From Thuidium tamariscinum (taxonomy: Eukaryota > Streptophyta > Bryopsida > Hypnales > Thuidiaceae), in assembly GCA_947034885.2 (NCBI GenBank), contig OX344754.2:19486501-19550500 (forward strand): a stretch of DNA of 64,000 nt, written 5' to 3'. A program made the translations under genes and the position numbers. Positions within the stretch are counted from its first letter, which is position 1, and each line of letters begins with the position of its first letter. This document shows positions 11,629 to 21,970 of the stretch, piece by piece. The notes beneath the pieces were generated by a model that was given only the letters and a program-made list of their open reading frames with translations, was not told the origin of the DNA and searched no databases.

Positions 11629-14521
11629 CCCCTGTTTGGAGGTTGTTGTGAGAGTGGTAAAGTATGTATGAATGGTGAGAAAGGCAATCTAAAGGAATGC
11701 GGATGTTGTGAGGAAGTTTCCGGTTAGGAATCCGGTTACTGTTGTCTTGGGGTTGTTTTCCGCATCCTGTTATTCCGGATATCTTGAGGAATCTACGTAA
11801 AATCCTGTGGGAACGATACACGAGTCATTTGAACGGTGTTAACGCCAAATTAACACCTACAGACGGATTTGTGCTTCCTTGTGCTACGACAGTAATCAAC
11901 ATAGATTTTAGTTGATTTGAAACTAATCAATGATCAATAAACTAAAAATGTTGAGTTTAATCAACATAGATTGCCTAAAATTGTTGATTTCTATTCATTT
12001 GAAATGTTCAATCATCAAATAATAAAGATTCCAACCAAAATTAAAGTAATTTTTTAGGAGATTTAGAATCTTTCAAAAATCTTTTTGGAAACTATTAAAA
12101 TCTTTTGAATCCTCCAAAAAACTTTTAGAGTACTTTAGAAATCTTTCAAAATCTTTTAGAAGTCTTCAAATCATCTATTTAAATTTTATTACTAGAATCT
12201 TTTTTTAAATCCATTAAAAATTGTTAAATATATTGAAATCTTTTCAAACTTATTTGAATCTATTCAAATCTTAAAAAAGAATTTAATTTTCCAAAATCTT
12301 TTGAAATCATTTGGAATCTTTCAAAAAGTATGAATTCCAATATTGAATTTTAATTAAATTTTTATCAAATATAATTTGAATTTAATTTCGATTTGAATTC
12401 CAATGAAAGTCAATAATTATGATTCAAACTTAAAATTTGATCAAAATTTGAATCAAATTTAGCTCTAACTCAAATTTTGATTCAAATAACTTAATGAAAA
12501 TTCAAACTTTGATTCAACTTAGTTTGATTAATTCAAATTTGATGAAAATCCTAGTCCTAATTCTAGTGCAATTTTAAATCAATACAATATATAGTTTGAT
12601 TAGAGTTCAAACTTACAAGTTCATTGAATTTCTAACTTATATTTTGAAATATTTTTGTTCTAATTCTAATTTAATTCTAATTCTAAGTTTTGAATCAAAA
12701 AATTTAAGTTTTTGTGCCATTTATAATTCAATTTCAAATTTTCAATTATTTGAATATGAGCTCTTCAAGCCTTAAATTGTCAACAACATTTTTCTACTAA
12801 AACATTCAATATTATAATTTTTGGTGCACTCATCCAAGAAGCCAAAAATGTATATTTTTTTTAATCAATTCATAGGATTGGCCACTTTACTTGTCCTAGA
12901 TCATATGCTAAATATTCTAGGTATTCTAGCAAATAAATTTAACCTTAAAATAAAATTTTGATTAAAAGAAGATTATATCAATATATGAATCCTATAGGTT
13001 ATTTTATCACTAAAATACTTAAATACATATAAATTAAAAATCTTTATAACTTATTCAACACTAGTACAATTAGAGAGACTCAAAGCTTCACATATGACGT
13101 AGAACACAATGTTTGAGTGAAAAATAACCAATTTTATTTTGACAATTTGTGGGGTTGTTTGTATTGTCTACCAAATTTAGTTTTGAGCTTATTGTGGCAT
13201 AGATTTTGCTCCCAAGCACTAATTTAAATACAAATTATAATTATAAAAATATAATAAGATTTTTATTATGTGTCAAAGTTTCACCATATATAAATCAAAG
13301 TCATACAAACTTGCTTGAAATCCATTTTGTCTTTTGAAGGGACACTGATAAATTTTTAAAAAAAATCTAAACTTTGAAATATTCAAAATGTAAATTTTCA
13401 AATTTTCAAATATTTGAATTTGAAACATTCAAAATTAAATATTTGATCTATTCAAACTTTTAGATTAAAAATATTTAATAATTAAACTATTTAATAATTA
13501 AACTATTTAATTCCAAGTTTTGGCCAAACTACTTCTAGAAAATTGGTTGTCAGATTCTCCAAATATTTTATAAAAAATTGAAAATTTTACCACTGAAACT
13601 AGACCTCAATATCTATTAAATCCAACAAGTTTCATAAAAATCAAATTTTCAACAAAGTAGAAAATGTCTTGCAAAGTTGGCTGATTGAAAAAATATAGTG
13701 GAAATGAATGAATTAAACTTACTGCAGCCAAACAAGCTCTAGAAAAATGGTTGTCAAATTTTCCAAACATGTCACTAAAAATTAAAAATTCTACTACTAA
13801 AACTAGACTTCAATATCTATTGAACCTCCTATGTATCAAAAGTTATGAACAAATTTCAAAGAGAAATTGGAGAAAAAAAAATCTTTGACAATTTGAAACA
13901 TTCTCTCTAAAAATCATTCTACTATGTCTAAATGAGGTCTGAAATTTTACTGAGAGTATGTTTTCTAGTTTTTGACTTAACTACAAGCGGTTGAACTCCT
14001 ACTCATTCTAAAATCACATCCCATATGGTTTGCTCAACCTCCTACCACCCCACTTGTATAAACAGTTTGTCTTCTCCTCTATTGAAGCACCAAAGTAAGT
14101 GTCTTTCAAAGATCACTTTCCCTCTCTAATCTCTATTGTATCACTTGGAATGCGGTGTTGCAATTTTGGCCCATTTCATTTGAAGAATAGAATCTATATT
14201 GAAAACTTTAATAAATTATAGCTAATTTAAATAATTAAATTAAAATTAATTAATTAAACTTTAATTAATGTGGCAGATTTTTCCTATGTGGTAGTCCATG
14301 TGGCAAATTTTTTGTTAATAAAATAAAAATAATTTTTGATGATGTGGCAGTTGTTTAAATCTGACGTGGCATAATCATGAAGACATTCATCCTACATGGC
14401 ATAATTAACATAACTATGCTAAAAAGTATCCAAATCAAGTTGTCCTAACCAACTCTTTTTCTAGAAAGAAAATATACTAACATCTCTGCTAGAATGGACA
14501 TCAATTTTTCTAGTAGTGTGT

Positions 14522-15719
14522 TTTCTCTCTTGTCATACCTTCTCAGCCATGGTGTGTTTTTCTACACTCAAATTGTTACTGCTACTAGGATTTGCATTGT
14601 AAGACACTCAATCAGCACTTGTACTTCCAAAGCTCTCAGTTGATGACTTCACATGTAGTAGGGAGCCAAGCAGACAGAAGCCCAAAATTCTCAGTTCACA
14701 ACTTCACATGTAGCGAGGAACTAAGCAAACAGAAGCCCACATTTGAGCAACAATGTGAGGTTGTTGCTTGTGACTAGTAGCCTAGTTTAGATTGTTTAGC
14801 TTGTTGACCACTTAGCTTGACATGGTTCTCTAATGGTATCACATAGTCACATAGTATCACATGCCATGATAAGCCATGGATGTGTTTGATTTTTGGCACA
14901 GAAGTTAGTCAGTATTGACATTAATTAGGTGGCAGTGCATTGGTATACATCAAGCCTCTATTTTTTATCCACTTAATTAGATTCAAGTGGTTAATAAACT
15001 ACCATACTCTGTTATAGTTTTTTGGTGGGCTTCAGTCAGATGGTGGATGTCCTTCTGTCTTCCAATCATTAGTGTGATTTATCAATCACACTATATAGAA
15101 GCCGTCACAAATAGTGATTGTGTCATAGCTATCATGTATGTAGTATGTGGTAGCTTTTATTGGACATTTTCTAGGAAGCAATTATCTACTTCCTAACCAC
15201 CATGTCTTTTGCACATGTGTTACCAATTTTTGCCATTTAGTGAACTCCCATACTTTTTGAGGTAGGTGTACCTACAATGGTGAAAGTTTTGGGAGGGTGA
15301 AGTCTATTGCCAAGATGATTAGTCCAATAACATGTAGTTTTTTGGATGGATGTATATACCATTTTGTTTTCACAATTGTATGCAATGCCATTCGTTGGAC
15401 AATTAAGTTCCATAGTAGGCTAAATAGGAAATGTGAATAACACTTTTTTTTGTTTCATTTGGCTCAATGTTTGTATTGCCAATAGATTGTGTATATTTCA
15501 TGAGAGTTTTACACATAATGGAAGTGTATTTCCAAAAGTGTATTTGATATGATGCCAAATGCTAATTTTCTCGTAATTATTTGCATATAGAGAGAGACAC
15601 ACACATACACACACATACAAGTGTGTGTAGAGGACATATTTAACAAATAGAAAGATGAATTAACTAATTCATTTTTGGGAATTGTTGTAAGAGGATTTTT
15701 ATTTTGTTCTTTAAAATAA
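14522..15719. other. Non-coding tract, no gene seen
   Basis: Apart from the 55-bp tandem pair at 14635-14744 this AT-rich stretch has only short frames with no recognisable product. A CA/GA-rich simple sequence lies near 15590-15625. Confidence 0.5.
14635..14744 (+). repeat. 55-bp unit in two tandem copies
   Basis: The units 14635-14689 and 14690-14744 share CTCAGTT, ACTTCACATGTAG and the CAGAAGCCCA block, with about ten differences. They abut exactly. Confidence 0.7.
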
Positions 15720-17020
15720 ATCCTTAAATAGGATTCAAACTCTAGGAGGTAAACTATCCCAATTGGTTTGTAAAATATACCCAAAGGAAAGCCAATTGCA
15801 AAATTGTGATTATAAAAATTATTCCTAAATTGTGTATCAAAAACCAATCGGCTTAGAATTACTTATCAATTTAATTGGCCTTAGCATCTTTTAAATTTGT
15901 TGATTGGTTTCTTCTCGGTTTGCTTCCCAGCTTCCACTCCATCTCTTGATTGTTTTCTTTACAGCCAGTCCAACAACCATAGCATCTCCCAATTGGTCTT
16001 TGGCTTCACAAATTCAATCTCTCAATTTTTACCAATCAACTTTCCTCACAAGTAATCGCTCAAGACAATTTCTTGATTCTCAAATTTAATTCCTATTGGT
16101 CTCTATTTAATTATTTTAATGTTGCAAATTATACTCCCAATCATTTTCTCTAGATTTTACAATACAATATGAATTCTCTCAGTATCTCCAATTGATATTC
16201 CTATTTCTTATTCTCAAACACAACTTTTATAAATGATTTACGTTATTCCATTCACGGTATTTCTCAATTGGTTAATGACTACAGTTTCCTTCAAACATAC
16301 TATCTCATAATCAGTTTATCATTAAAACACATTCTTTAACTTATTAAATTATAAACATTTATATTAATCTTAATTCCAATCGTGTAAACTATTAAATTTC
16401 TCAAATTATTTCAATCTATCACAATTGTTCAATCACATCAATTTCTTACTCCATCAATTTTTAATTCAATTCATACAATTTACCTAATTGGTATTCATAT
16501 CACATGTATTCTATTTAACTCCAATTGGTGGTTCTACACTCAACAAATCAACTCAATCCCAATCAGTCCATGAAAACACACATACACAACATACCATACA
16601 TAGCATCCCAATTGCACACAATTCTCCAATTGAAATCACACACGTACACACACAGGTTACACAAATACATAATTTGCAAACTATCTCACTCTATTCATTA
16701 CAATCAAAAATACAAAATTACACAATTGTTTTACTTCCACAATCAAAAAGGAGCGCCTACTTTCTCTTGAGGTCAATTGAGCTCAACAATTGAAAAAACA
16801 GACTACATAATCAGCCAACCAGTCAAATTGCGGATCGGCAAAACTGCCCTTTTGAATTACATCACCGTATTGGCAAAAATATGGATTAAACATCTAAAAA
16901 CTACCAATTGGCTATAAAGTGAAATAAAAGTCAGTCCATAGTTGTCAAGGGATAATAAAATAAAAAATTCATTTGAAATAAACCAATTGTCTAAAAACTT
17001 GTGCCTTAGTATATAAATTG
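15720..17020. repeat. Tract dense in CCAATTGG / CAATTG motifs
   Basis: About twenty copies of CAATTG or its one-mismatch relatives occur in 1.3 kb, several in the full palindrome CCAATTGG (15759, 15989, 16522, 16903). Neighbouring tracts have far fewer. Repeats of a short palindrome over about a kilobase are typical of subterminal protein-binding arrays of DNA transposons, but I could not find matching ends. No coding potential was recognised. Confidence 0.5.
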
Positions 17021-17087
17021 AATTGCACTAGTTTGGAAATCATTGGTCAAATGGAGACAAAACCAAAGTTAATATTGTACGTGTAGG

Positions 17088-17827
17088 GAGCAATTGCAAA
17101 AAATACTTGTCCTATTTAACTATTTTCCATCACATGAAATGTGCTAATTTATTTTTTGACCACAAGTTTTTGTGTTTTAACTCCAAATGACTTAAGACTC
17201 ATTAAAAGGGTACTACTGACTATCATACAAGTTTCTTGATTTTTTTGATAATTTTCAAAAATAATTTACTATCCAAAAATAGACCCAAAATGTATGTCGC
17301 ACTTGCCAACTTGGAGGTTTCTATTATTATATTGAGAACCTTTTTTGAAAATTTCTATTGTGAAATTTTATAGAGTTTTTTCTATTATATGAATACAACT
17401 TCCCACCAAAGGAATTTAAAAAATAGTTAATTCTATATGGTGTAGAAGTCGGTAAAATGAGTTTCTTTCTGCTTGCATTTTCAAACATATAAAATATTAT
17501 TTTTATGGATTTTTTGGTGATTGACCATCTCCATAAAGTTTTTACAAATGGACAGTTTCTATTTTTGTATTTACTTATTTATACCATTTTAAATTAATTT
17601 TTGAATCATAGAACCTATTTTTTTGAGATTTGGTACTTTTCAAGTTCTCCTATTTAGAGAATTTTCTATCCATTTCCTTCAGTGAAAACATTTGTCTCAA
17701 GGTGTATACGTTACTCATATTTTTAAAATTAAGAAAAAAATAGTTTTCTAATTTTAAAGTACTCCAAAAAAATCATGAGCATTATTGAAAATGCAGCAAA
17801 TAGTACAAGTCTTTCTTGCAATCACCC
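17088..17827. mobile_element. GATTGCAAGAAA-family DNA element, 740 bp
   Basis: The left end GAGCAATTGCAAAAAATACT and right end AGTCTTTCTTGCAATCACCC are imperfect inverted repeats. A perfect 4-bp duplication TAGG flanks them (17084-17087 and 17828-17831). The internal sequence matches, in reverse, the copies at 53060-53781 and 27336-28079 (for example the TTTTCTATCCATTTCCTTC region). No transposase was found. Confidence 0.8.
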
Positions 17828-17829
17828 TA

Positions 17830-18091
17830 GGTTAGTTTTGTAAAAAACTCATGAAAATCTGAAAGATGTCAAAATTTACAAAATTATTTACAACTATTTT
17901 CAAAAATTAGAAAATATTGTTCTTCAGAAAAATTAGAAAAAATAATGTATTTGCATATGTATAGAAAAAATGAATCCAAAGTTAGGAATATCTTCATAAA
18001 TTGCCAAAAATTATAAAAATTCTTATGTATCTATCAAATTGTCGAATTGTTAAAATTAAAATATTTCAGCAAGTTTATACCAAAACTGACC
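17830..18091. mobile_element. GGTYAGTTTYG-family MITE, TA target, 262 bp
   Basis: Inverted ends GGTTAGTTTTGTA and GGTCAGTTTTGGTA (reverse strand) sit between TA dinucleotides at 17828-17829 and 18092-18093. A homologous element in opposite orientation lies at 45150-45404. The preceding GATTGCAAGAAA-family element inserted at or next to its left end, since that element's duplication TAGG overlaps this terminus. Confidence 0.65.
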
Positions 18092-18417
18092 TATACATAT
18101 GTGAGCCCCCGATTTGTCACTAGGGATTCATTGGTTCTTCTTTTTTGATTCCTACATATTTCAATGTACAAATAGGTATATAAAGCCCACAAAAGAGTAT
18201 AGAACTAGTATTGGCATCCTAAATGCCAATACACTATTTGGTTGATAGAAGGGGTTTGTATGAGTTTGTGGCCCAAGTAGGTCTTACATTGGGTAAATTG
18301 ACGACAATTGAGGGAAATATGAGGAAATAGGGCGATAAGTCCACAAGGGCTACATTGGGTTAGGTAGTCTCGGGTAGAAGAATCTAGGATGAGAATCTAC
18401 CTTCCCATAACATCGAA
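18092..18417. other. Short non-coding stretch, no gene seen
   Basis: No frame of note. It may hold a highly diverged extension of the duplicated unit, but I could not align it confidently to the sequence left of 754. Confidence 0.4.
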
Positions 18418-18557
18418 GAAGTGTGAGTGCTTCTAACTCCAGCCTTGAGCTAAAAGTTTATCACACGGGTTCTGTGTCTAATCAAGTAATTCTCTCTAAT
18501 TAATTGGGTTTTCAAAGAGTGCTTTTTAAGCAATGAACTCTTTTAATTACGTCTTCT

Positions 18558-19647
18558 GGGTAGTTGCAAGAAAGGGTGAACGGTTTTGTAGCGTTTTGCA
18601 AAACTGGCTTTTGTCCAAGCTATAACTTTTGAGTTTTAAGCCCAACGCCAAAAGCAAAAATTGTAATTCTAAATGTTTTGATTCAAATTGTATCACTTAT
18701 TTTTCAAAAAATTTCAAAAATAATTTTATATTTAAAAGTCAATTTCTCTAATTTGTCACACTTTCAATGTTTTTTGTTTTTTGTACCAAAAAGTATCCAA
18801 ATTTAATTATTTAGGAAAGAAATTTTGGTGGTCTATTCCTACACTAATTGGACATGTCCCATGGGAGGGGCATAAAAAAATACATTATTATATGTCCTCC
18901 ATGTTTGTCCAAATAGGCCAAAACAAAGGGTCCATTGTGCGCACACTTCTAAACATAGAAGATGGATTGAAGATCATTCTTTTGGTGAAATCTCATCACT
19001 ATAATGTCCTTACAAATGGCCAGTTTTTAGATTTTTTTAGTTCACTATAAGTATTTAATTAAAAATACAAACGTTGAAATACTCCTTTTCTACCTACAAC
19101 TCTACATGTAGGTAGAAAAGTAGTATTTCAACGTTTGTATTTTTAATTAAATACTTATAGTGAACTAAAAAAATCTAAAAACTGGCCATTTGTAAGGACA
19201 TTATAGTGATGAGATTTCACCAAAAGAATGATCTTCAATCCATCTTCTATGTTCAGAAGTGTGCGCGCAATGGACCCTTTGTTTTGGCCTATTTGGACAA
19301 ACATGGAGGACATAAAATAATGTATTTTTTTATGCCCCTCCCATGGGACATGTCCAATTAGTGTAGGAATAGACCACCAAAATTTCTTTCCTAAATAATT
19401 AAATTTGGATACTTTTTGGTACAAAAAACAAAAAACATTGAAAGTGTGACAAATTAGAGAAATTGACTTTTAAATATAAAATTATTTTTGAAAATTTCTG
19501 AAAAATAATTGATACAATTTGAATCAAAACATTTAGAAATACAATTTTTGCTTTTGGCATTGGGCTTAAAACTCAAAAGTTATAGCTTGGACAAAAGCCA
19601 GTTTTGCAAAACGCTACAAAATCGTTCACCCTTTCTTGCAACTACCC
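18558..19647. mobile_element. Near-perfect foldback element, 541-bp arms, 8-bp loop
   Basis: The left arm 18558-19098 and right arm 19107-19647 are reverse complements with only a few differences, joined by an 8-base loop (ACTCTACA). The ends GGGTAGTTGCAAG and CTTGCAACTACCC carry a 4-bp target duplication TTCT (18554-18557 and 19648-19651), marking it as a member of the GATTGCAAGAAA family. The arm sequence matches one half of the ordinary member at 27336-28079, so it appears to be an inverted dimer of one element half. The arms encode the same incidental 89-codon frame in opposite directions (18781-19050 plus, 19155-19424 minus) with two residue differences. A transcript would form a 540-bp duplex. 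Confidence 0.9.
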
Positions 19648-19856
19648 TTCTGAGTACTAATTTTACTACCAAGTTTCATTGTTAGTTCAAGCCTTCATAG
19701 TAGATGGTCCTAATTCTATTTTGAAAATTAACTAATCTATCATGTCCTATTCTATTCTATCAAGTGCAATTTTAACTGATCCTAATTCCAAGCATTTGGT
19801 AAAAAGAAACTTAATAGTGAAACAATGAGAATAAAAATTAAATGGGATCGGTTTAC

Positions 19857-19949
19857 CTCCGCATAAATCTCCATAGTCCCATTGTCAAACATCATCACAT
19901 GAAGATAGTCTCCCACAACCTCACCATTGAAATCATCACAGCTCTCCAT
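19857..19949 (-). CDS. Putative first coding exon (MESCDDF-type), copy 2
   Basis: A minus-strand ATG at 19949 opens 31 codons starting MESCDDFNGE, then DYLHVMMFDN, ending IYAE at a GTAAAC donor-like sequence (19856-19851). It is one codon shorter than copy 1 (1080-1175), an in-frame loss. The frame, the start and the donor are kept despite many third-position changes. No later exon was identified. Confidence 0.4.
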
Positions 19950-21429
19950 CTAATCTATAATAATTCTCAAGTTGTTGATAAAATAAATCTATCCTGGTTA
20001 AAAGAAAGGACTAATGGTGATATATCTCTAAATTATTTACATATATCCTTCTATTCCTAATTTTCCAGTAATTGGAAAATACCACAAATTAGCTTAGTCT
20101 ACCTACTTGGTTAAGTCCTTAATAAATCTATTCTAATATAAATAAATAAAAATTCTAATTGTTAATTTTTATTATTATTTTCTTTTAATTTAATTTAATA
20201 TTCTAAATTTGAGGGTATTTAATTAGGAAAGAATCTAAAATTCCATCCAAATCTTTTTAAATCTAATTTCTTCAAAATCTTAAAGAAATTGATTGTCAAT
20301 TTTTTTTTCCTTTTGGCTTATTAGCCCTAATAAAACAAAGTTGGAATATTAAATTCTAATCAAATCCAAAAAAAATCTAAACTATTTTTTAATTCCCAAT
20401 AATATTGAAGAAATTAGTTGTCGCTTTGTTTTATACTATTTGACTTATTAGGCCTAATAGGACAAAACCCACAACCTTCCAAAGTCCCTAATTTCTTAAA
20501 GAATCAATTTAATAACTAACCAACAATTTAGTGAATAGTTAAAAGAATAAAATCTCACACCTTGACCCTACCAAAGGATTATTTTATTCCTAGGTGCCCC
20601 ACCTTCCCTTCCAAGACGTTTTTAGTGTGTCTTCCACAAGTTAGAGTTCATTTGATGGAATGTGAGGTTGGTGTGTGTTTAGTTTGAGTTATTGACTTGT
20701 TTTGAAGAGAGTTGTGCTTTGTGGAGGTGACAATTCAAGATCATGTCAAACTACTTTTAATTGTAAGGACATGAAATGAAAGGTGGTTGGTGGATTAATG
20801 TGCTTACCAATTATCTTGCACTTTTTGTCTTGATAATTAAACCTTGGTTTCCAATTTGTGAGTTTCAAATGCAAGTTTTGAGTTGTCAAGTTGTGGCTTG
20901 GACTCACAATCTAGCTCCTCCGCCCTTGGCTCCCCTGCCCCCCGTCTGGCTACTCCTGCCTTGCTTTGTCGGACTAGCTGCTTCTGGCTACGTGGCACCC
21001 TCCTGTTGGTCGGGACCCCGCCCAGTCACCCATCGCGTAGCAGCTCCCGATTGGCCCCCGAGAACGTCCGTCTGTTGTCCTGCTTGGTCGGTGGCCTGGC
21101 TGGTTCGGTGGTGCGGCTTGCTCGATGGCCTCGCTAGCCGATGGCCTTGTGAACTGAGATTATTGGATACTAAAACTAAGCTGAAATTTTAGATATTAAA
21201 ACTAAACTGAATGAGTGAACTAAACTAATCAGGTGGTTTCTAAGGAGTAACTATGACTCTAATTACTATTTTGGCCTTTGAGAGTTTTTATCAATAAAAA
21301 AAAAACTATCAAATTGTGGGGATCAAATTGAAAAGAGTATACTTTTGATGGGAATGTGTATGGTGATTATAGGTCTAAGCCTCCCAAATTCTTCCCATTC
21401 AAGTACACTTGTGGTCAAGGGATTGTTTA

Positions 21430-21560
21430 GAACAATTATCCAAATTCCTTGGTGGTAAGGGATAAAGCTTTGGTATCTTCCGATTATGAGTTCAAATTCA
21501 AAATGTAAACGGGTATAGTTTTGTCGTGTGGGGTGACCCTAGGCTAACACAATCACTTTA
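21430..21560 (+). repeat. Possible tRNA-derived SINE-like insertion
   Basis: A pol III A-box-like TGGTGGTAAGGG (21450-21461) is followed 28 bases later by a B-box-like AGTTCAAATTC (21489-21499). The stretch is in copy 2 of the duplicated unit and I could not find it in copy 1. I could not define the ends or a duplication, so this is only a suggestion. Confidence 0.25.
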
Positions 21561-21963
21561 GTGTTCTAAGTATTTAGGCGTAGAAAGAGGTACACATAAC
21601 AATGTTTAACCAAACTTCCACTGAAAAATATCTTAGAATGTCAACAAACTTAGTACTTTAAAATTTGGAAACCAAAGGAAGTATACATGATAGTGTTTAA
21701 ACCGAACTTTGGCACCGAATTCTTCAAGTTTTCGAGAAGAAGGCTTAAAAGAAAAGTTGAAGTAGATCTTAATGACAGAAGAGAAGTGCGAATCTATTGA
21801 AGGGGCCCAAGCCTTTAAAGTTCGAAATAAGCAGACAACAAAAGTTGGCCAAGATCTTTGGTCCAAGCAGTGCTCTGACCACGTCGGTAGCACGAAAATG
21901 GAGTAGAATAACAAATTGTTGGTATGCAAAAGAAAAGGGTACTAGCAACCTCGAGGGGGGCCC

Positions 21964-21970
21964 TTATATA
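21964..21970 (-). promoter_or_regulatory. TATA-type box in duplicated unit, copy 2
   Basis: TATATAAGGG on the minus strand, in the same context as 3105-3111 in copy 1. Conservation of the box and its flanks between diverged copies supports a promoter role. Confidence 0.45.

Larger units (their letters stand above)
9737..11891 (+). mobile_element. Solo LTR of an LTR retrotransposon, 2155 bp
   Basis: It starts TGTGGGAACC and ends GCTACGACA, the TG...CA ends of an LTR. It is bracketed by a perfect 5-bp target duplication GTAAT (9732-9736 and 11892-11896). No internal region or second LTR is present, so it is a solo LTR left by recombination between ends. A long LTR with a CCTGTGGGAACGATAC motif near the 3' end resembles plant Ty3/gypsy elements of the Tat/Athila kind, by memory only. 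A TATTTA box lies at 10785-10790. It is clearly more GC-rich than its surroundings. Age cannot be dated without a partner LTR, but the intact duplication argues against great age. Confidence 0.85.
9612..14518. mobile_element. Non-autonomous CACTA element with nested solo LTR
   Basis: The left end CACTACTAGAAAA (9612) and right end TTTTTCTAGTAGTG (14518) form the standard CACTA terminal repeat. They are flanked by a 3-bp target duplication TGT (9609-9611 and 14519-14521). Subterminal sequence near the left end repeats a CATAGATTG / ATCAACATAGATT motif several times, and the right end has repeated TGTGGCA boxes. Both are as expected for subterminal binding sites in the En/Spm group. The interior is AT-rich with no transposase frame. 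A 2155-bp solo LTR plus its 5-bp duplication sits at 9732-11896, so the element itself is about 2.75 kb. Confidence 0.9.

Noticed and set aside
18781-19424. Pair of identical 89-codon ORFs in opposite directions
   Set aside because: They are the same sequence seen on the two arms of the foldback element. The peptide matches nothing and related elements do not keep the frame, so I treat it as incidental.
20776-21192. 138-codon plus-strand ORF rich in Trp, Leu and Pro
   Set aside because: It lies in the GC-rich patch of duplicated unit copy 2. The matching patch in copy 1 does not preserve the frame and the residues are what CT-rich DNA gives.
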